A DNA stretch of 27,510 bases, from the NCBI GenBank assembly GCA_035513995.1, contig DATKBL010000031.1, forward strand, positions 1 through 27,510, written 5' to 3'. A program made the translations under genes and the position numbers. The notes below the pieces were generated by a model. It had not been told where the DNA came from. It saw nothing but the letters and a program-made list of their open reading frames with translations, and searched no databases. Shown here piece by piece: positions 7,981 to 15,381 of this stretch (its first letter is position 1; each line of letters begins with the position of its first letter). The DNA comes from DASUTW01 sp035513995. Its GTDB lineage: Bacteria; Actinomycetota; UBA4738; CALAEC01.

Positions 7981-8879
7981 TCGAGCGGCGGGACCAGCCG
8001 ACGGGCGCCCGACTTGACCCCGAAGTGCCCCGGCTCCCCCAGCTCGAGCAGGTCCTCGATCGCCAGCACGAGCGAGATCCCTCCAGGGACCTGCTCCACG
8101 TTGTCCTGCGTGACGATCCGATCCGAGACCGAGCCCCCGCGGAGCACGGGGACGAAGAACACCTCCACGGTCGTGCTCTCGGCCGCGGCCACCGACTGGC
8201 CGTCGAGGACGAGCCGCTCGACCAGCGGAACGAGGAACGCCTCCGGCGGCAGCGGCGTCTCGCCGTTCCCGCCCCCCACGACCAGGATCACCTGCTCGGC
8301 GTCCCTCGAACCCGGCTCCGCGTCGAGGCTCTCGGCCGAGAGGAACCCCTCGTCCGCCAGGAGGTCGATCGTGTTGCCGCTCGTGGACCCGAACGCGAGC
8401 TGGTCGGCGAGCAGCTCGGCCGCTCGCCCTCGGAGTGCCGGGGGGTCGTCGGTGGCCTCAGACCCGATCAGTCGCGCGAGCGTGTCCCGGTCTCCCTGCT
8501 CCTCGAGGGCCATCCGGAGATCGAAGGTGAGGTCGAGGCGGACGGTGCTCCCGGCCAGCTCCAGGGCGGCGCGGGCGGCCTCCACCGCCTCCGGGTCGGT
8601 CCCCTCCTGGGTGACCAGCACGGCCTCGGTCCCGGCAAGCCGGCCGGCCACGAGGAAGTCGCGGACCTCCCCACCGAAGTCGTTCCAGCCCTCCAGCTGG
8701 GCCTCCAGTCGCTCCACCTGGGCCCGCAGCTGGCTCGACTGCACCGCGAGCCGATCGGTGGTGTTCTCGAGCTGCGAGACGATTCCTCGGTTGAGGACGG
8801 TCGTGCCGGTCAGCACCCCGAGCCCCAGCGCCAGGAACACGGCCACGAGGGACACGAGGTGGAAGCGGAACGAGATCAT
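7977..8879 (-). CDS. steB: SteB/MctB-type envelope protein ('copper transporter' family)
   Basis: This 300-residue protein starts ISFRFHLVSLVAVFLALGLG, the typical start of the MctB (Rv1698) family. It has one N-terminal membrane segment (about residues 8-28), then a heptad-like coiled coil (about 34-64), then a globular domain outside the membrane. In M. tuberculosis the homologue has been reported as a copper-related channel protein. In Corynebacterium the SteA-SteB pair was reported to work with the RipC cell-separation hydrolase. The second view fits this neighbourhood better. It follows steA after 48 bases and overlaps the glycosyltransferase by four. The symbol rests on family plus synteny, not on function shown here. 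Confidence 0.82.
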   Translation of the reverse strand: MISFRFHLVSLVAVFLALGLGVLTGTTVLNRGIVSQLENTTDRLAVQSSQLRAQVERLEAQLEGWNDFGGEVRDFLVAGRLAGTEAVLVTQEGTDPEAVEAARAALELAGSTVRLDLTFDLRMALEEQGDRDTLARLIGSEATDDPPALRGRAAELLADQLAFGSTSGNTIDLLADEGFLSAESLDAEPGSRDAEQVILVVGGGNGETPLPPEAFLVPLVERLVLDGQSVAAAESTTVEVFFVPVLRGGSVSDRIVTQDNVEQVPGGISLVLAIEDLLELGEPGHFGVKSGARRLVPPLE

Positions 8880-8927
8880 CGGCGCCCGGCCTCGATCATG
8901 CGGGGCATATCGTAGCGGCCCCCGCGA

Positions 8928-10082
8928 TCAGAAGAGCCCGCGGATCGAGAAGAGCGCCTGGCGGATCAGCTCCCAGAGCTGCTTGAAGAAGAGGCGCAGG
9001 GGCTGGGACACCGCGATCACGGCGACCATCGAGAAGAGGGCCGAGCCCACGAGGAGCGCGATGTCGCGGCCTCGGATGCGGCTCCGGTACATGCGGGAGA
9101 CCCCCTTCGCGTCCACGAGGATCTCGCCCACCCGGAGGCGCACGAGGAAGGTGCTCGACATCCCCTTGCGCCCCTTGTCGAGGAACTCCCGCAGGTTGCC
9201 GTGGCTCCCCACCGAGACGATGAGCTCTGCCCCCTTCTCGTGGGCGAGGAGGTAGGCGACGTCCTCGCTCATCCCCGACGAGCGCAGCACCGAGAAGGGC
9301 AGCCCGAGCGACTCCAGACGACTCCTGCCCGGAGCCGCGCCGTCCGGATAGGCGTGCAGCACGATCTGCGCCCCCGAGCGCAGGGCCTCCTCGGAGACGC
9401 TGTCCATGTCCCCGATCACGACGTGGGGCCGGTAGCCGGCCTCCAGGAGCGCGTCGGCCCCCCCGTCCACCCCCATCAGCACCGGGCGCACCTCGCGGAT
9501 GTAGGAGCGTAGCGCGGCCAGGTCCTCCCTGTAGTTGGGCCCCCGCACGACGACCAGGACGTGTCGCTCGGCGAGGTCCTCGGCGAGGTCGGGCATCCCC
9601 TCCCCTCCGAACAAGAGGTCCCGCTCCCGCTGCATGTACTCGAGGGTGTTGCGGGCGAACGCCTGGAGCTGCTCGGAGAGGCCCTCGCGGGCCTCGTCCA
9701 TGTCCCGGCGGACCGACTCTTTGGTCTGGCGCACCCCCACGCCGACGAGGACGTCGTCGGCGTAGACCCGGTCGTCGTCGAGCCGCACCTGCATCCCCTC
9801 GCGCACCTTCTCCATCAGGATCGAGCCGACGCCGTCCACGAGCGGGATGTCGGCGTCCACGAGCAGGAGCGGCCCCAGGTTGGGGTAGCGGCCCGAAATC
9901 GAGGGGCTCGCGTTGACGACCGCCGCCACCCCCCTGGCCACGAGCCCCTCGGCGGCCACGCGATCGAGATCCTCGTGGTCGATCACGGCGACCTCGCCCC
10001 GCTGGACGCGGGTGAGGAGGCGCTTGGTGCGTCTATCCACCCGCGCCGCGCCGGTCCTTCGCCTCGTCCCGAGCTTGAGCAT
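8928..10082 (-). CDS. steA: SteA-like protein with thiamine-pyrophosphokinase-like domain and C-terminal membrane anchor
   Basis: The 384-residue protein matches the SteA (Rv1697) family. An N-terminal domain contains VDRRTKRL and ISGRYPNLGP (about 63-71). A thiamine-pyrophosphokinase-like domain follows, with VDGGADALLEAGY and IGDMDS (about 205-228). A membrane segment lies at about 341-360 with a short basic tail. I chose ATG at 10082 because GGAGG lies six bases upstream and because homologues also have about 14 residues before the ARVDR motif. A GTG at 10040 is the alternative. The chosen start makes the gene overlap the LytM-like gene by 50 bases, unusually long for this operon. In Corynebacterium the family works with SteB in cell separation. 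Thiamine kinase activity is not expected. Confidence 0.85.
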   Translation of the reverse strand: MLKLGTRRRTGAARVDRRTKRLLTRVQRGEVAVIDHEDLDRVAAEGLVARGVAAVVNASPSISGRYPNLGPLLLVDADIPLVDGVGSILMEKVREGMQVRLDDDRVYADDVLVGVGVRQTKESVRRDMDEAREGLSEQLQAFARNTLEYMQRERDLLFGGEGMPDLAEDLAERHVLVVVRGPNYREDLAALRSYIREVRPVLMGVDGGADALLEAGYRPHVVIGDMDSVSEEALRSGAQIVLHAYPDGAAPGRSRLESLGLPFSVLRSSGMSEDVAYLLAHEKGAELIVSVGSHGNLREFLDKGRKGMSSTFLVRLRVGEILVDAKGVSRMYRSRIRGRDIALLVGSALFSMVAVIAVSQPLRLFFKQLWELIRQALFSIRGLF

Positions 10083-10755
10083 CCACCACCTCCACGTGCA
10101 CGTGCGGATGTCCGCCGCGCGCGTATCGGTCGACCTGGGAGCGGAACGGGAACGGCCTGGCCCGTCCCAGCGACGTGACGCCCGCCACGACGCGATCCCC
10201 CGGTGCAAGCCTACCGCTGCGGAGGTGTAGGAGGACGACCTCGAGCCCCGGGGCCCCCGCGGGGACGATCGCCACGCGCGTATCCGCGAAGCGACCGTAG
10301 AGTCGGTAGGGGCGGACGACCCGCACCCGCCCGCTCACCGGCGAGAGGACCCGGGCGTCGCCGTCGAGGGCCACGTCGACCGCCGAGGTGGGGGCCGTTC
10401 CCCGGCCCCTCGGGTCCATGACCGCGTACTTGAGGTCCACCCCGTCCGCGGGGGGCGCGCGGAAGCGCGGATGGCGGCACGGGCGGCACGTACCGAAGGG
10501 GAGCATCGCGATCGCGCCCTCCATCGACGCCTCGTGGAAGGCCACGAGCCGTACGGACGCGGCCGGGAGGTGAAGCGGAATCCCGAGGGTCTCCGCGAAG
10601 ACGGGCGTGCCAGCGACCGGCGACACCGGCTCCGAGGCGACCACCTCGTGCGACGGCTCGACGATGCGGGGGGCGTCCCGGCCTCCGGCCAGCAGGGCTG
10701 GGATCCAGACCGCCGGGAGGAGCAGCCCGACGGCGACGAGCCACCGCGTCCTCAC
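10033..10755 (-). CDS. Exported degenerate LytM/M23-like protein
   Basis: This 240-residue protein starts at GTG 10755, overlapping the recN stop as GTGA. A hydrophobic N-terminal segment (residues 5-23) looks like a signal peptide or anchor. The C-terminal half follows the M23/LytM fold: SAVDVAL, then VLSPVSGRV (136-144), YRLYGRFADTRVAI, VLLHLRSGRLAPGDRV (174-189) and HVHVEV (218-223). Asp127, His177, His218 and His220 match the metal and catalytic positions, but the first zinc ligand of the HxxxD motif is Thr123. It may therefore lack peptidase activity, like the EnvC/NlpD activators. A CRPCRH motif (Cys90, Cys93, His95) just before the domain could bind a metal. Its place directly before steA suggests a role in cell-wall hydrolase control. 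Function is inferred. Confidence 0.72.
   Translation of the reverse strand: MRTRWLVAVGLLLPAVWIPALLAGGRDAPRIVEPSHEVVASEPVSPVAGTPVFAETLGIPLHLPAASVRLVAFHEASMEGAIAMLPFGTCRPCRHPRFRAPPADGVDLKYAVMDPRGRGTAPTSAVDVALDGDARVLSPVSGRVRVVRPYRLYGRFADTRVAIVPAGAPGLEVVLLHLRSGRLAPGDRVVAGVTSLGRARPFPFRSQVDRYARGGHPHVHVEVVDAQARDEAKDRRGAGG
10089..10093 (-). promoter_or_regulatory. Ribosome binding site deciding the steA start
   Basis: GGAGG on the minus strand lies six bases before the ATG at 10082, inside the coding region of the upstream gene. It favours this start over the GTG at 10040, which has only a weak purine run in front of it. Confidence 0.65.
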
Positions 10756-12395
10756 CCGCCCTTCTCCCGAGCCGCCTCCGCGAGCAGCTGCTCGGCGTGG
10801 GTCGCAGCCTCCTCGGTCGGCATCCCCGACAGCATCCGGGAGAGCTCGCCGACGCGATCCTCGCCCTCGAGCGCTCGGACCGAGGTCCTGCCGCGCTCCT
10901 TCGCCACGTGGAAGTGCCGGTCGGCGAAGCACGCGATCTGCGGGAGGTGTGTGACGACCAGGACCTGACGCGACCCGGCGAGCCTCGCGAGCCGCCGCCC
11001 CACCGCCACCCCCGCGTGGCCGCCGATGCCTGCGTCCACCTCGTCGAAGACGAGGGTCGGGACCTCGTCGAGGTCGGCGAGGATCGTCCGGCAGGCCAGC
11101 ATCGTCCTCGAGAGCTCCCCGCCCGAGGCCACCTTGCGGAGCGGCTGCGGCGCCTGCCCGGGGCCCCCGGCGAAGAGGAGCTCCGCGGCCTCGGAGCCGT
11201 CGGGGCCGGGGTCCTGGGGACGCAGGTCCACCTCGATGCGCGCCCCGGACATCCCCAGCTCCTCGAGCTCGGCCCGGAGCCGGTCGGCGAGCTCGGGCCC
11301 GGACGAGGCCCGCACCTCCCGGAGCGACGCCGCCGTCTCGTCCACCTCGGCCTCGAGCCGGTCGGCCTCGGCCGACAGCTCGGCCCGCTCCTCGTCGGTC
11401 CCGAGGGCGGCCGCCAGTCTGGCGCGCGCCTCCTCCAGGTACGCGAGGATGCCCTCCTCGCCGTCGCCGTACTTGCGCTCGAGGTCGCGGAGCCCCGCGA
11501 TGCGCTCGCGGACCTCCTGCAGCCTCGTGGGATCGAGCTGGAGCCCCTCCGCGTGCGTCCGTACCGCCCCGGCGGCGTCGCGCGCCTCCAAGGCGAGCCC
11601 CGCGATCCGCTTCGAGAGCTCCTCGGCCGAGGGGTCCAGCGCCGCGGCCTCCTCCACGGCCGCCGCGGCGGCCCCGAGCGCGTCGGCCCCGGCGTCCTCC
11701 TCGTCGAGCGCCGCCCGTGCCGACCCCAGCAGCTCCAGGATCCGCTCGGCGTGGCCGAGCCGCCGCTCCTCGGCCTCGAGCTCGGCCCGCTCCCCCGGCC
11801 GCAGCCCGGCCGCCTCGATCTCTCCCACCTGGTACTCGAGCAGGTCCTTCTCGCGCTCGCGCTCGCGGGCCGCCTCCTCGAGGTGGACGAGCCGGTCGCG
11901 GACCTCCCGAAGCCGGCGGAAGGACCCCCGGTAGCGGACGAGCCGCTCGAGGTGCTCCGCGCCGCAGAACCGATCGAGGAAGGAGAGCTGGGCCGCCGGC
12001 GAGAGCAGCCGCTGGGTCTGGTGCTGCCCGTGGACCTCGACCAGGTCCGCCCCGAGCTCGCCCAGCGTGGAGAGCTGCGCCAGCTGGCCCCCCGCCCGAG
12101 CCGACGATCTCCCGTCCGCCGACAGCACGCGCGCCAGCACGATCTCGCCGTCCTCGGCCCACTCCGCCGCCGACGGAACCTCCGAGGCGTCGAAGCGGGC
12201 CTCGACCCCCGCCCGGTCGGCGCCCTCGCGGACCATGCCGACCCTCGCTCTCGCGCCCAGGACCAGCGAGAGCCCCACCGTGACCATCGTCTTGCCGGCC
12301 CCGGTCTCGCCGGTGAGCACGTTCAGGCCGGGGGCCAGCTCGAGGGTGGCGTCGTCGATCACGCCCAGGCCGGCGATATGCAGCTCCAGGAGCAT
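10752..12395 (-). CDS. recN: DNA repair protein RecN
   Basis: This is a 547-residue SMC-like ATPase of double-strand break repair, close to the usual length of about 553. The Walker A motif GETGAGKT is at residues 29-36. Long Arg/Glu/Ala-rich coiled-coil arms fill roughly 150-370. The ABC signature ASGGELSR lies near 423-430 and Walker B (TLVFDEVDAGIGG) near 447-459. I chose ATG 12395 because MLLELHIAGLGVIDD is the normal family start; a longer in-frame reading to 12557 has no family resemblance. GGAGGT lies 15 bases upstream, too far to be ideal, and TAGTAT (12406-12411) overlaps that region as a possible -10. It opens the run recN, LytM-like, steA, steB. Confidence 0.96.
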   Translation of the reverse strand: MLLELHIAGLGVIDDATLELAPGLNVLTGETGAGKTMVTVGLSLVLGARARVGMVREGADRAGVEARFDASEVPSAAEWAEDGEIVLARVLSADGRSSARAGGQLAQLSTLGELGADLVEVHGQHQTQRLLSPAAQLSFLDRFCGAEHLERLVRYRGSFRRLREVRDRLVHLEEAAREREREKDLLEYQVGEIEAAGLRPGERAELEAEERRLGHAERILELLGSARAALDEEDAGADALGAAAAAVEEAAALDPSAEELSKRIAGLALEARDAAGAVRTHAEGLQLDPTRLQEVRERIAGLRDLERKYGDGEEGILAYLEEARARLAAALGTDEERAELSAEADRLEAEVDETAASLREVRASSGPELADRLRAELEELGMSGARIEVDLRPQDPGPDGSEAAELLFAGGPGQAPQPLRKVASGGELSRTMLACRTILADLDEVPTLVFDEVDAGIGGHAGVAVGRRLARLAGSRQVLVVTHLPQIACFADRHFHVAKERGRTSVRALEGEDRVGELSRMLSGMPTEEAATHAEQLLAEAAREKGG

Positions 12396-12546
12396 GCCAT
12401 CGCGGATACTACCTCCGGGCACCGACGCGATCGCGGAGATCGGTGGAAGCGGCGCATCGAACCGCATTACGATTGGGCCGGCGGTCGGAAAGGGCCATCC
12501 GGGCCGGGGCCGCCATCCGACCCCCGGAGACCGGAAGGAGGGAAGC

Positions 12547-12939
12547 ATGACCCTCAACCAGGGCTTCGGCTACGCGTTCGGGGCCGTCTACGTCCTCGTG
12601 GGGCTCGTCGGCTTCACGGTGACGGGCGACGTGGAGTTCGCGGGCACCCAGGGCGAAGAGCTCATCGTCTTCGAGGTCAACCCGCTCCACAACATCGTGC
12701 ACGTCGCGATCGGCGGCCTGCTGATCGCGGGCGCCGCGATGGGGCTCCGTGCCGCACGCATGACCAACGGAGCCGTTGGCGCCGCCTACCTGCTGGTCGG
12801 GATCCTCGGGCTCTTCATGGTGGGTGAGGACTGGAACTACCTCGCGCTGAACCAGGCCGACAACGTCCTGCACTTCGGGACGGCCGTGCTCGCCCTGGCC
12901 ATCGCGCTGTGGGCTGATCGGGCCACGGTCCGCGCCTGA
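12547..12939 (+). CDS. DUF4383-type four-helix membrane protein
   Basis: This 130-residue protein has four hydrophobic segments (about residues 9-27, 50-70, 76-92 and 105-123). Conserved-looking features are NPLHNIVHVAIGG in the second helix and ADNVLHFGTAVLALAI in the fourth. This pattern of NxxHxxxH-type motifs is characteristic of the DUF4383 family, common in actinobacteria and of unknown function. A good ribosome binding site (AGGAGG at 12536-12541) precedes the ATG. It is divergent from recN and convergent with nadK, so it is a single-gene unit inserted into the conserved block. A hairpin follows its stop. The paired histidines might bind a metal or haem, but nothing here proves it. Confidence 0.75.
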   Translation: MTLNQGFGYAFGAVYVLVGLVGFTVTGDVEFAGTQGEELIVFEVNPLHNIVHVAIGGLLIAGAAMGLRAARMTNGAVGAAYLLVGILGLFMVGEDWNYLALNQADNVLHFGTAVLALAIALWADRATVRA

Positions 12940-12946
12940 CGGAGGG

Positions 12947-12980
12947 GGCTCGCCGCGCGTTTCGCCAAGCGCGGCGAGCC
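12947..12980. terminator. Perfect 12-bp inverted repeat between convergent genes, probable bidirectional terminator
   Basis: GGCTCGCCGCGC (12947-12958) is followed by a ten-base loop and its exact reverse complement (12969-12980). It lies between the DUF4383 stop and the nadK stop, overlapping the latter by one base. There is no T-run on either side, which is common in GC-rich actinobacteria. Confidence 0.7.
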
Positions 12981-13828
12981 TACCCCCGGGGCTCCCGAAG
13001 GGAGAACTTCCGCCCCAGCCTGTCGAAGAACGACTCCGTCCCTGCGCGGCGCAGTAGCCGGGCGGGCCGATCCGAGCGACGGATCCGGACTCTGCACCCG
13101 ATGGGGAGCTCGAAGGCTCCCCTTCCGTCCGGGGCGAGGAGACCGGGCTCCTCTCCCTCGACCTCGATCTCGACCTCCTCGTCCGGGGAGAGAACGAGGG
13201 GCCGGTCGAACACCATGTGCGGAGAGACCGGGGTGAGGATCAGGCAGGCCACCCCGGGGTGGACGATCGGACCTCGCGCCGCGAACGAGTAGGCGGTGGA
13301 GCCGGTCGGCGTGGCCACGATGACGCCGTCGCCCGAGATCGTGGTGACGTACTCCCCCCCGACGTGGACGGCGAGCGAGATGATGCGGTGGCGCGCGCGC
13401 TTCTCGACCATGATCTCGTTGAGGGCCCACTGGCTGCCGCTCCAGGGCGCGTCGTCGGCCTCCGCCTCGACCGTGAGGCGCTCCTCCACGACCAGCTCCC
13501 CGGCCACGAACGCGTCGAGCACCGAGGGGACCTCGGCGGGCTCCACCTCGGTCAGGAACCCCAGCCTCCCGACCTTCACGCCCAGCACCGGCACGCCGGC
13601 GCCGCTCGCGAGGTGGGCCGCCCGAAGCAGCGTGCCGTCGCCTCCCACCGAGACGACGAGGTCGGCCCCGTGGGCGAGTCGGTCCGCCGCCGCGAGCTCC
13701 TCGGCTCCCACGTCCACGTCGTCGAGCGATCGCGTGGCGATCCCCCGCTCGGCGCAGAGCTTCACCACCTCGGCTCCGGCCTCGAGTGCCGGATCCCGCG
13801 CGGGGTGGACGACCAGCGCGACCTTCAC
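12980..13828 (-). CDS. nadK: NAD kinase
   Basis: This 282-residue enzyme phosphorylates NAD to NADP in the cytosol. GGDGT (residues 62-66, catalytic Asp64) begins the diacylglycerol-kinase-like catalytic domain, NEIMVEK lies near 140-146, and the beta-rich C-terminal domain carries the TPTGSTAYS motif. The segment usually read as GVNxGxLGFL is here GVKVGRLGFL, with Lys85 in place of asparagine. The GTG start overlaps the tlyA stop as GTGA; a longer reading exists but lies over tlyA. The order tlyA-nadK-recN is the standard actinobacterial one, although here DUF4383 separates nadK from recN. Confidence 0.94.
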   Translation of the reverse strand: MKVALVVHPARDPALEAGAEVVKLCAERGIATRSLDDVDVGAEELAAADRLAHGADLVVSVGGDGTLLRAAHLASGAGVPVLGVKVGRLGFLTEVEPAEVPSVLDAFVAGELVVEERLTVEAEADDAPWSGSQWALNEIMVEKRARHRIISLAVHVGGEYVTTISGDGVIVATPTGSTAYSFAARGPIVHPGVACLILTPVSPHMVFDRPLVLSPDEEVEIEVEGEEPGLLAPDGRGAFELPIGCRVRIRRSDRPARLLRRAGTESFFDRLGRKFSLREPRG

Positions 13829-14613
13829 GCGAGCCCCTGCCCCGCCCGCACGGCCTCGTCGACGTCGACCTCGCGGCCTCGCTCCCCCTTCCGCGCGTGG
13901 AGGAGGAACTCGACGTTCCCCGCCGGGCCTCGGACCGGCGACGGGATCACCCCGAGGGGTCCGGCTCCGACCGCGCGGGCGGCCTCGGCGACCTCCCGGA
14001 TGACCCGAGCCCACACGGCGGGATCGCGGACGACGCCGCCGCTTCCCACATCGGCCCTGCCGGCTTCGAACTGCGGCTTCACCAGCAGCACGAGATCGGC
14101 CCCGCCCGCGGCCACCCCCACCAGCGCCGGGAGCGCCTTGGCCAGCGAGATGAACGACAGGTCGGCCACGACCAGGTCCGGAGGGGCCGCCAGATGCTCG
14201 GGCCGCAGGTCACGCACGTTGAAGCGCTCGAGGACGGTAACCCTCGGGTCGTTCCGCAGAGACCACGCGAGCTGCCCGTAGCCCACGTCCACCGCCGTCA
14301 CGCGCGAGGCGCCCCGCTGGAGGAGGACGTCGGTGAAGCCCCCCGTGCTGGCGCCGGCGTCGAGCACCTGGCGACCGCCCGGGTCCACGTCGAAGGTGGC
14401 GAGCGCCGCGGCCAGCTTCACGCCCCCCCGGGAGACGTAGGGCCGCGCCTCGCCCTCCACCGTGACGGCGTCGTCGGGCGCGACGAGCGAGGAGGCCTTC
14501 GCCGCCACGCCTCCCGCGACCCGGACGCGGCCGGCCTCGATCGCCTCGCGCGCGTCGCTCCGAGAGGGCGCGAGGCCCCTGCGGACCATCTCCACGTCGA
14601 GCCGCCGCCTCAA
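13825..14613 (-). CDS. tlyA: TlyA-type rRNA 2'-O-methyltransferase
   Basis: This 262-residue protein matches TlyA, which in mycobacteria methylates C1409 of 16S and C1920 of 23S rRNA and sets capreomycin sensitivity. An S4 RNA-binding domain (about residues 1-58, RRRLDVEMVRRGLAPSR) is joined by the linker RPYV to a Rossmann methyltransferase domain. The SAM site is DAGASTGGF (85-93), and DVGYGQLAWSLRNDPRV is nearly identical to the mycobacterial protein. The likely catalytic K-D-K-E set is Lys66, Asp151, Lys179 and Glu235. The start is TTG at 14613, overlapping the phasin-like stop as TTGA, because the family sequence begins exactly there. The S4 domain plus this order make the assignment firm; target specificity is inferred. 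Confidence 0.93.
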   Translation of the reverse strand: MRRRLDVEMVRRGLAPSRSDAREAIEAGRVRVAGGVAAKASSLVAPDDAVTVEGEARPYVSRGGVKLAAALATFDVDPGGRQVLDAGASTGGFTDVLLQRGASRVTAVDVGYGQLAWSLRNDPRVTVLERFNVRDLRPEHLAAPPDLVVADLSFISLAKALPALVGVAAGGADLVLLVKPQFEAGRADVGSGGVVRDPAVWARVIREVAEAARAVGAGPLGVIPSPVRGPAGNVEFLLHARKGERGREVDVDEAVRAGQGLA

Positions 14614-14948
14614 GCCTTCGAGCCGGAGCGCTTGGCCGGAGCCTTCTTCCTCGAGGAGGTCTTCGAGGTCGAGGACTTCGAGGAGGAGGCCTTGGAGGCC
14701 CTCCCCTTCTCGGCCTTTTCCAGCCGTCGCTCCAGCGAGCGCACCCGCTTGCGGAGCTCCCGCAGCTCGTCCTGGGTCGCGGCGCCGGCGAGCCGGAGCT
14801 GCCGCTTGACCTCCCGCTGGACGAGCCCCACGACGCGCTCGGTGCTCCGCTTCGACCAGTCCATCAGCTCGCGGGCGAGCTCCTCGGCCCGCTCGACCTT
14901 CAGCGTGCCGAGCCCCGCCTCCACGTACTTGCGTACCACGTCTCGCAT
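14610..14948 (-). CDS. Phasin-like coiled-coil protein with Lys/Ser-rich tail
   Basis: This 112-residue protein is entirely helical and polar. Residues 1-50 form an amphipathic region (VRKYVEAGLGTLKVERAEEL), residues 57-82 a short coiled coil (ELRELRKRVRSLERRLEK), and residues 83-112 a tail made almost only of Lys, Ser, Ala, Thr and Arg, like histone H1. Small phasin-superfamily or PHA-regulator-like proteins of actinobacteria look like this, but I see no PHA gene nearby. The tail suggests binding to DNA, RNA or acidic polymer. The ATG at 14948 lies six bases after a -10-like TATGCT, so a leaderless transcript is likely. It is the first gene of the tlyA-nadK unit. Confidence 0.7.
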   Translation of the reverse strand: MRDVVRKYVEAGLGTLKVERAEELARELMDWSKRSTERVVGLVQREVKRQLRLAGAATQDELRELRKRVRSLERRLEKAEKGRASKASSSKSSTSKTSSRKKAPAKRSGSKA

Positions 14949-14954
14949 GGTGGA

Positions 14955-14960
14955 AGCATA
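14955..14960 (-). promoter_or_regulatory. -10 element for the phasin-like/tlyA/nadK operon
   Basis: TATGCT on the minus strand is six bases from the ATG at 14948, the spacing of leaderless actinobacterial promoters. No convincing -35 is seen 16-18 bases upstream. Confidence 0.4.
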
Positions 14961-14986
14961 GGACAGAGGAAGGGGTGCGGTCCGGG

Positions 14987-14992
14987 TATACT
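14987..14992 (+). promoter_or_regulatory. -10 element for the SCP2/hydrolase/rhomboid operon
   Basis: TATACT on the plus strand lies 38 bases before the TTG start at 15031 in the otherwise GC-rich divergent spacer. The expected -35 region is poor. Confidence 0.4.
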
Positions 14993-15030
14993 CGGCCGGT
15001 CCCCGCCTTCCCCTCCGGACTGGAGCGTCG

Positions 15031-15381
15031 TTGGCGAATCGAGTCGAGGTCGAGCGCAGCCTGCAGGAGCTGATCGAGCGCCTCCGCGGGACCGACGACG
15101 CGCGCGCCTCGCTCCGCGAGTCGGTCTCCGAGACGCGCGTCCTCACCCTTCACGTGAGCGACCTCGATATGAGCTACTGGGCCGAGCTGGTCGAGGGGCA
15201 CCTCGGCGACCCGACGCCCGGAGCGCCCGAGGAGAGCGCCCACATCCGGGTCCGAGCGGCCTCCGACGACCCCGTGGCGCTCGTCGACGGGGAGCTGACG
15301 TTCGTCTCCGCGTACCTCACGGGCCGCGTCCGGGTGGACGCTGGGGTCGCCGACATGCTGCAGCTCCGCCGGATGCTCTGA
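15031..15381 (+). CDS. SCP2 sterol-binding-domain-like small protein
   Basis: This 116-residue protein has a helical start (SLQELIERLRG), a middle beta region and the ending TGRVRVDAGVADMLQLRRML. That ending is typical of small SCP2-domain proteins, whose fold binds lipids in a hydrophobic tunnel. Proteins of this kind are often found beside tlyA in actinobacteria. The start is TTG; an ATG at 15169 would cut the domain. The ribosome binding site is weak (GGAG). Its stop overlaps the next ATG by one base (TGATG), so it is coupled to the alpha/beta hydrolase. Ligand unknown. Confidence 0.7.
   Translation: MANRVEVERSLQELIERLRGTDDARASLRESVSETRVLTLHVSDLDMSYWAELVEGHLGDPTPGAPEESAHIRVRAASDDPVALVDGELTFVSAYLTGRVRVDAGVADMLQLRRML

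Noticed and set aside
8877..8909. Ten-codon minus-strand reading frame just before steB, ending in ATGA over the steB start
   Set aside because: Too short, no ribosome binding site and no attenuator structure; it may be chance.
10083..10208. N-terminal extension of SteA to 10208
   Set aside because: It overlaps the LytM-like gene far inside, has no family resemblance, and a strong ribosome binding site marks the ATG at 10082.
12396..12557. N-terminal extension of RecN to 12557
   Set aside because: It crosses into the divergent DUF4383 gene and the family sequence begins at the ATG at 12395.
14949..15146. N-terminal extension of the phasin-like protein
   Set aside because: It runs into the divergent SCP2 gene, and a -10 element lies directly before the shorter ATG.
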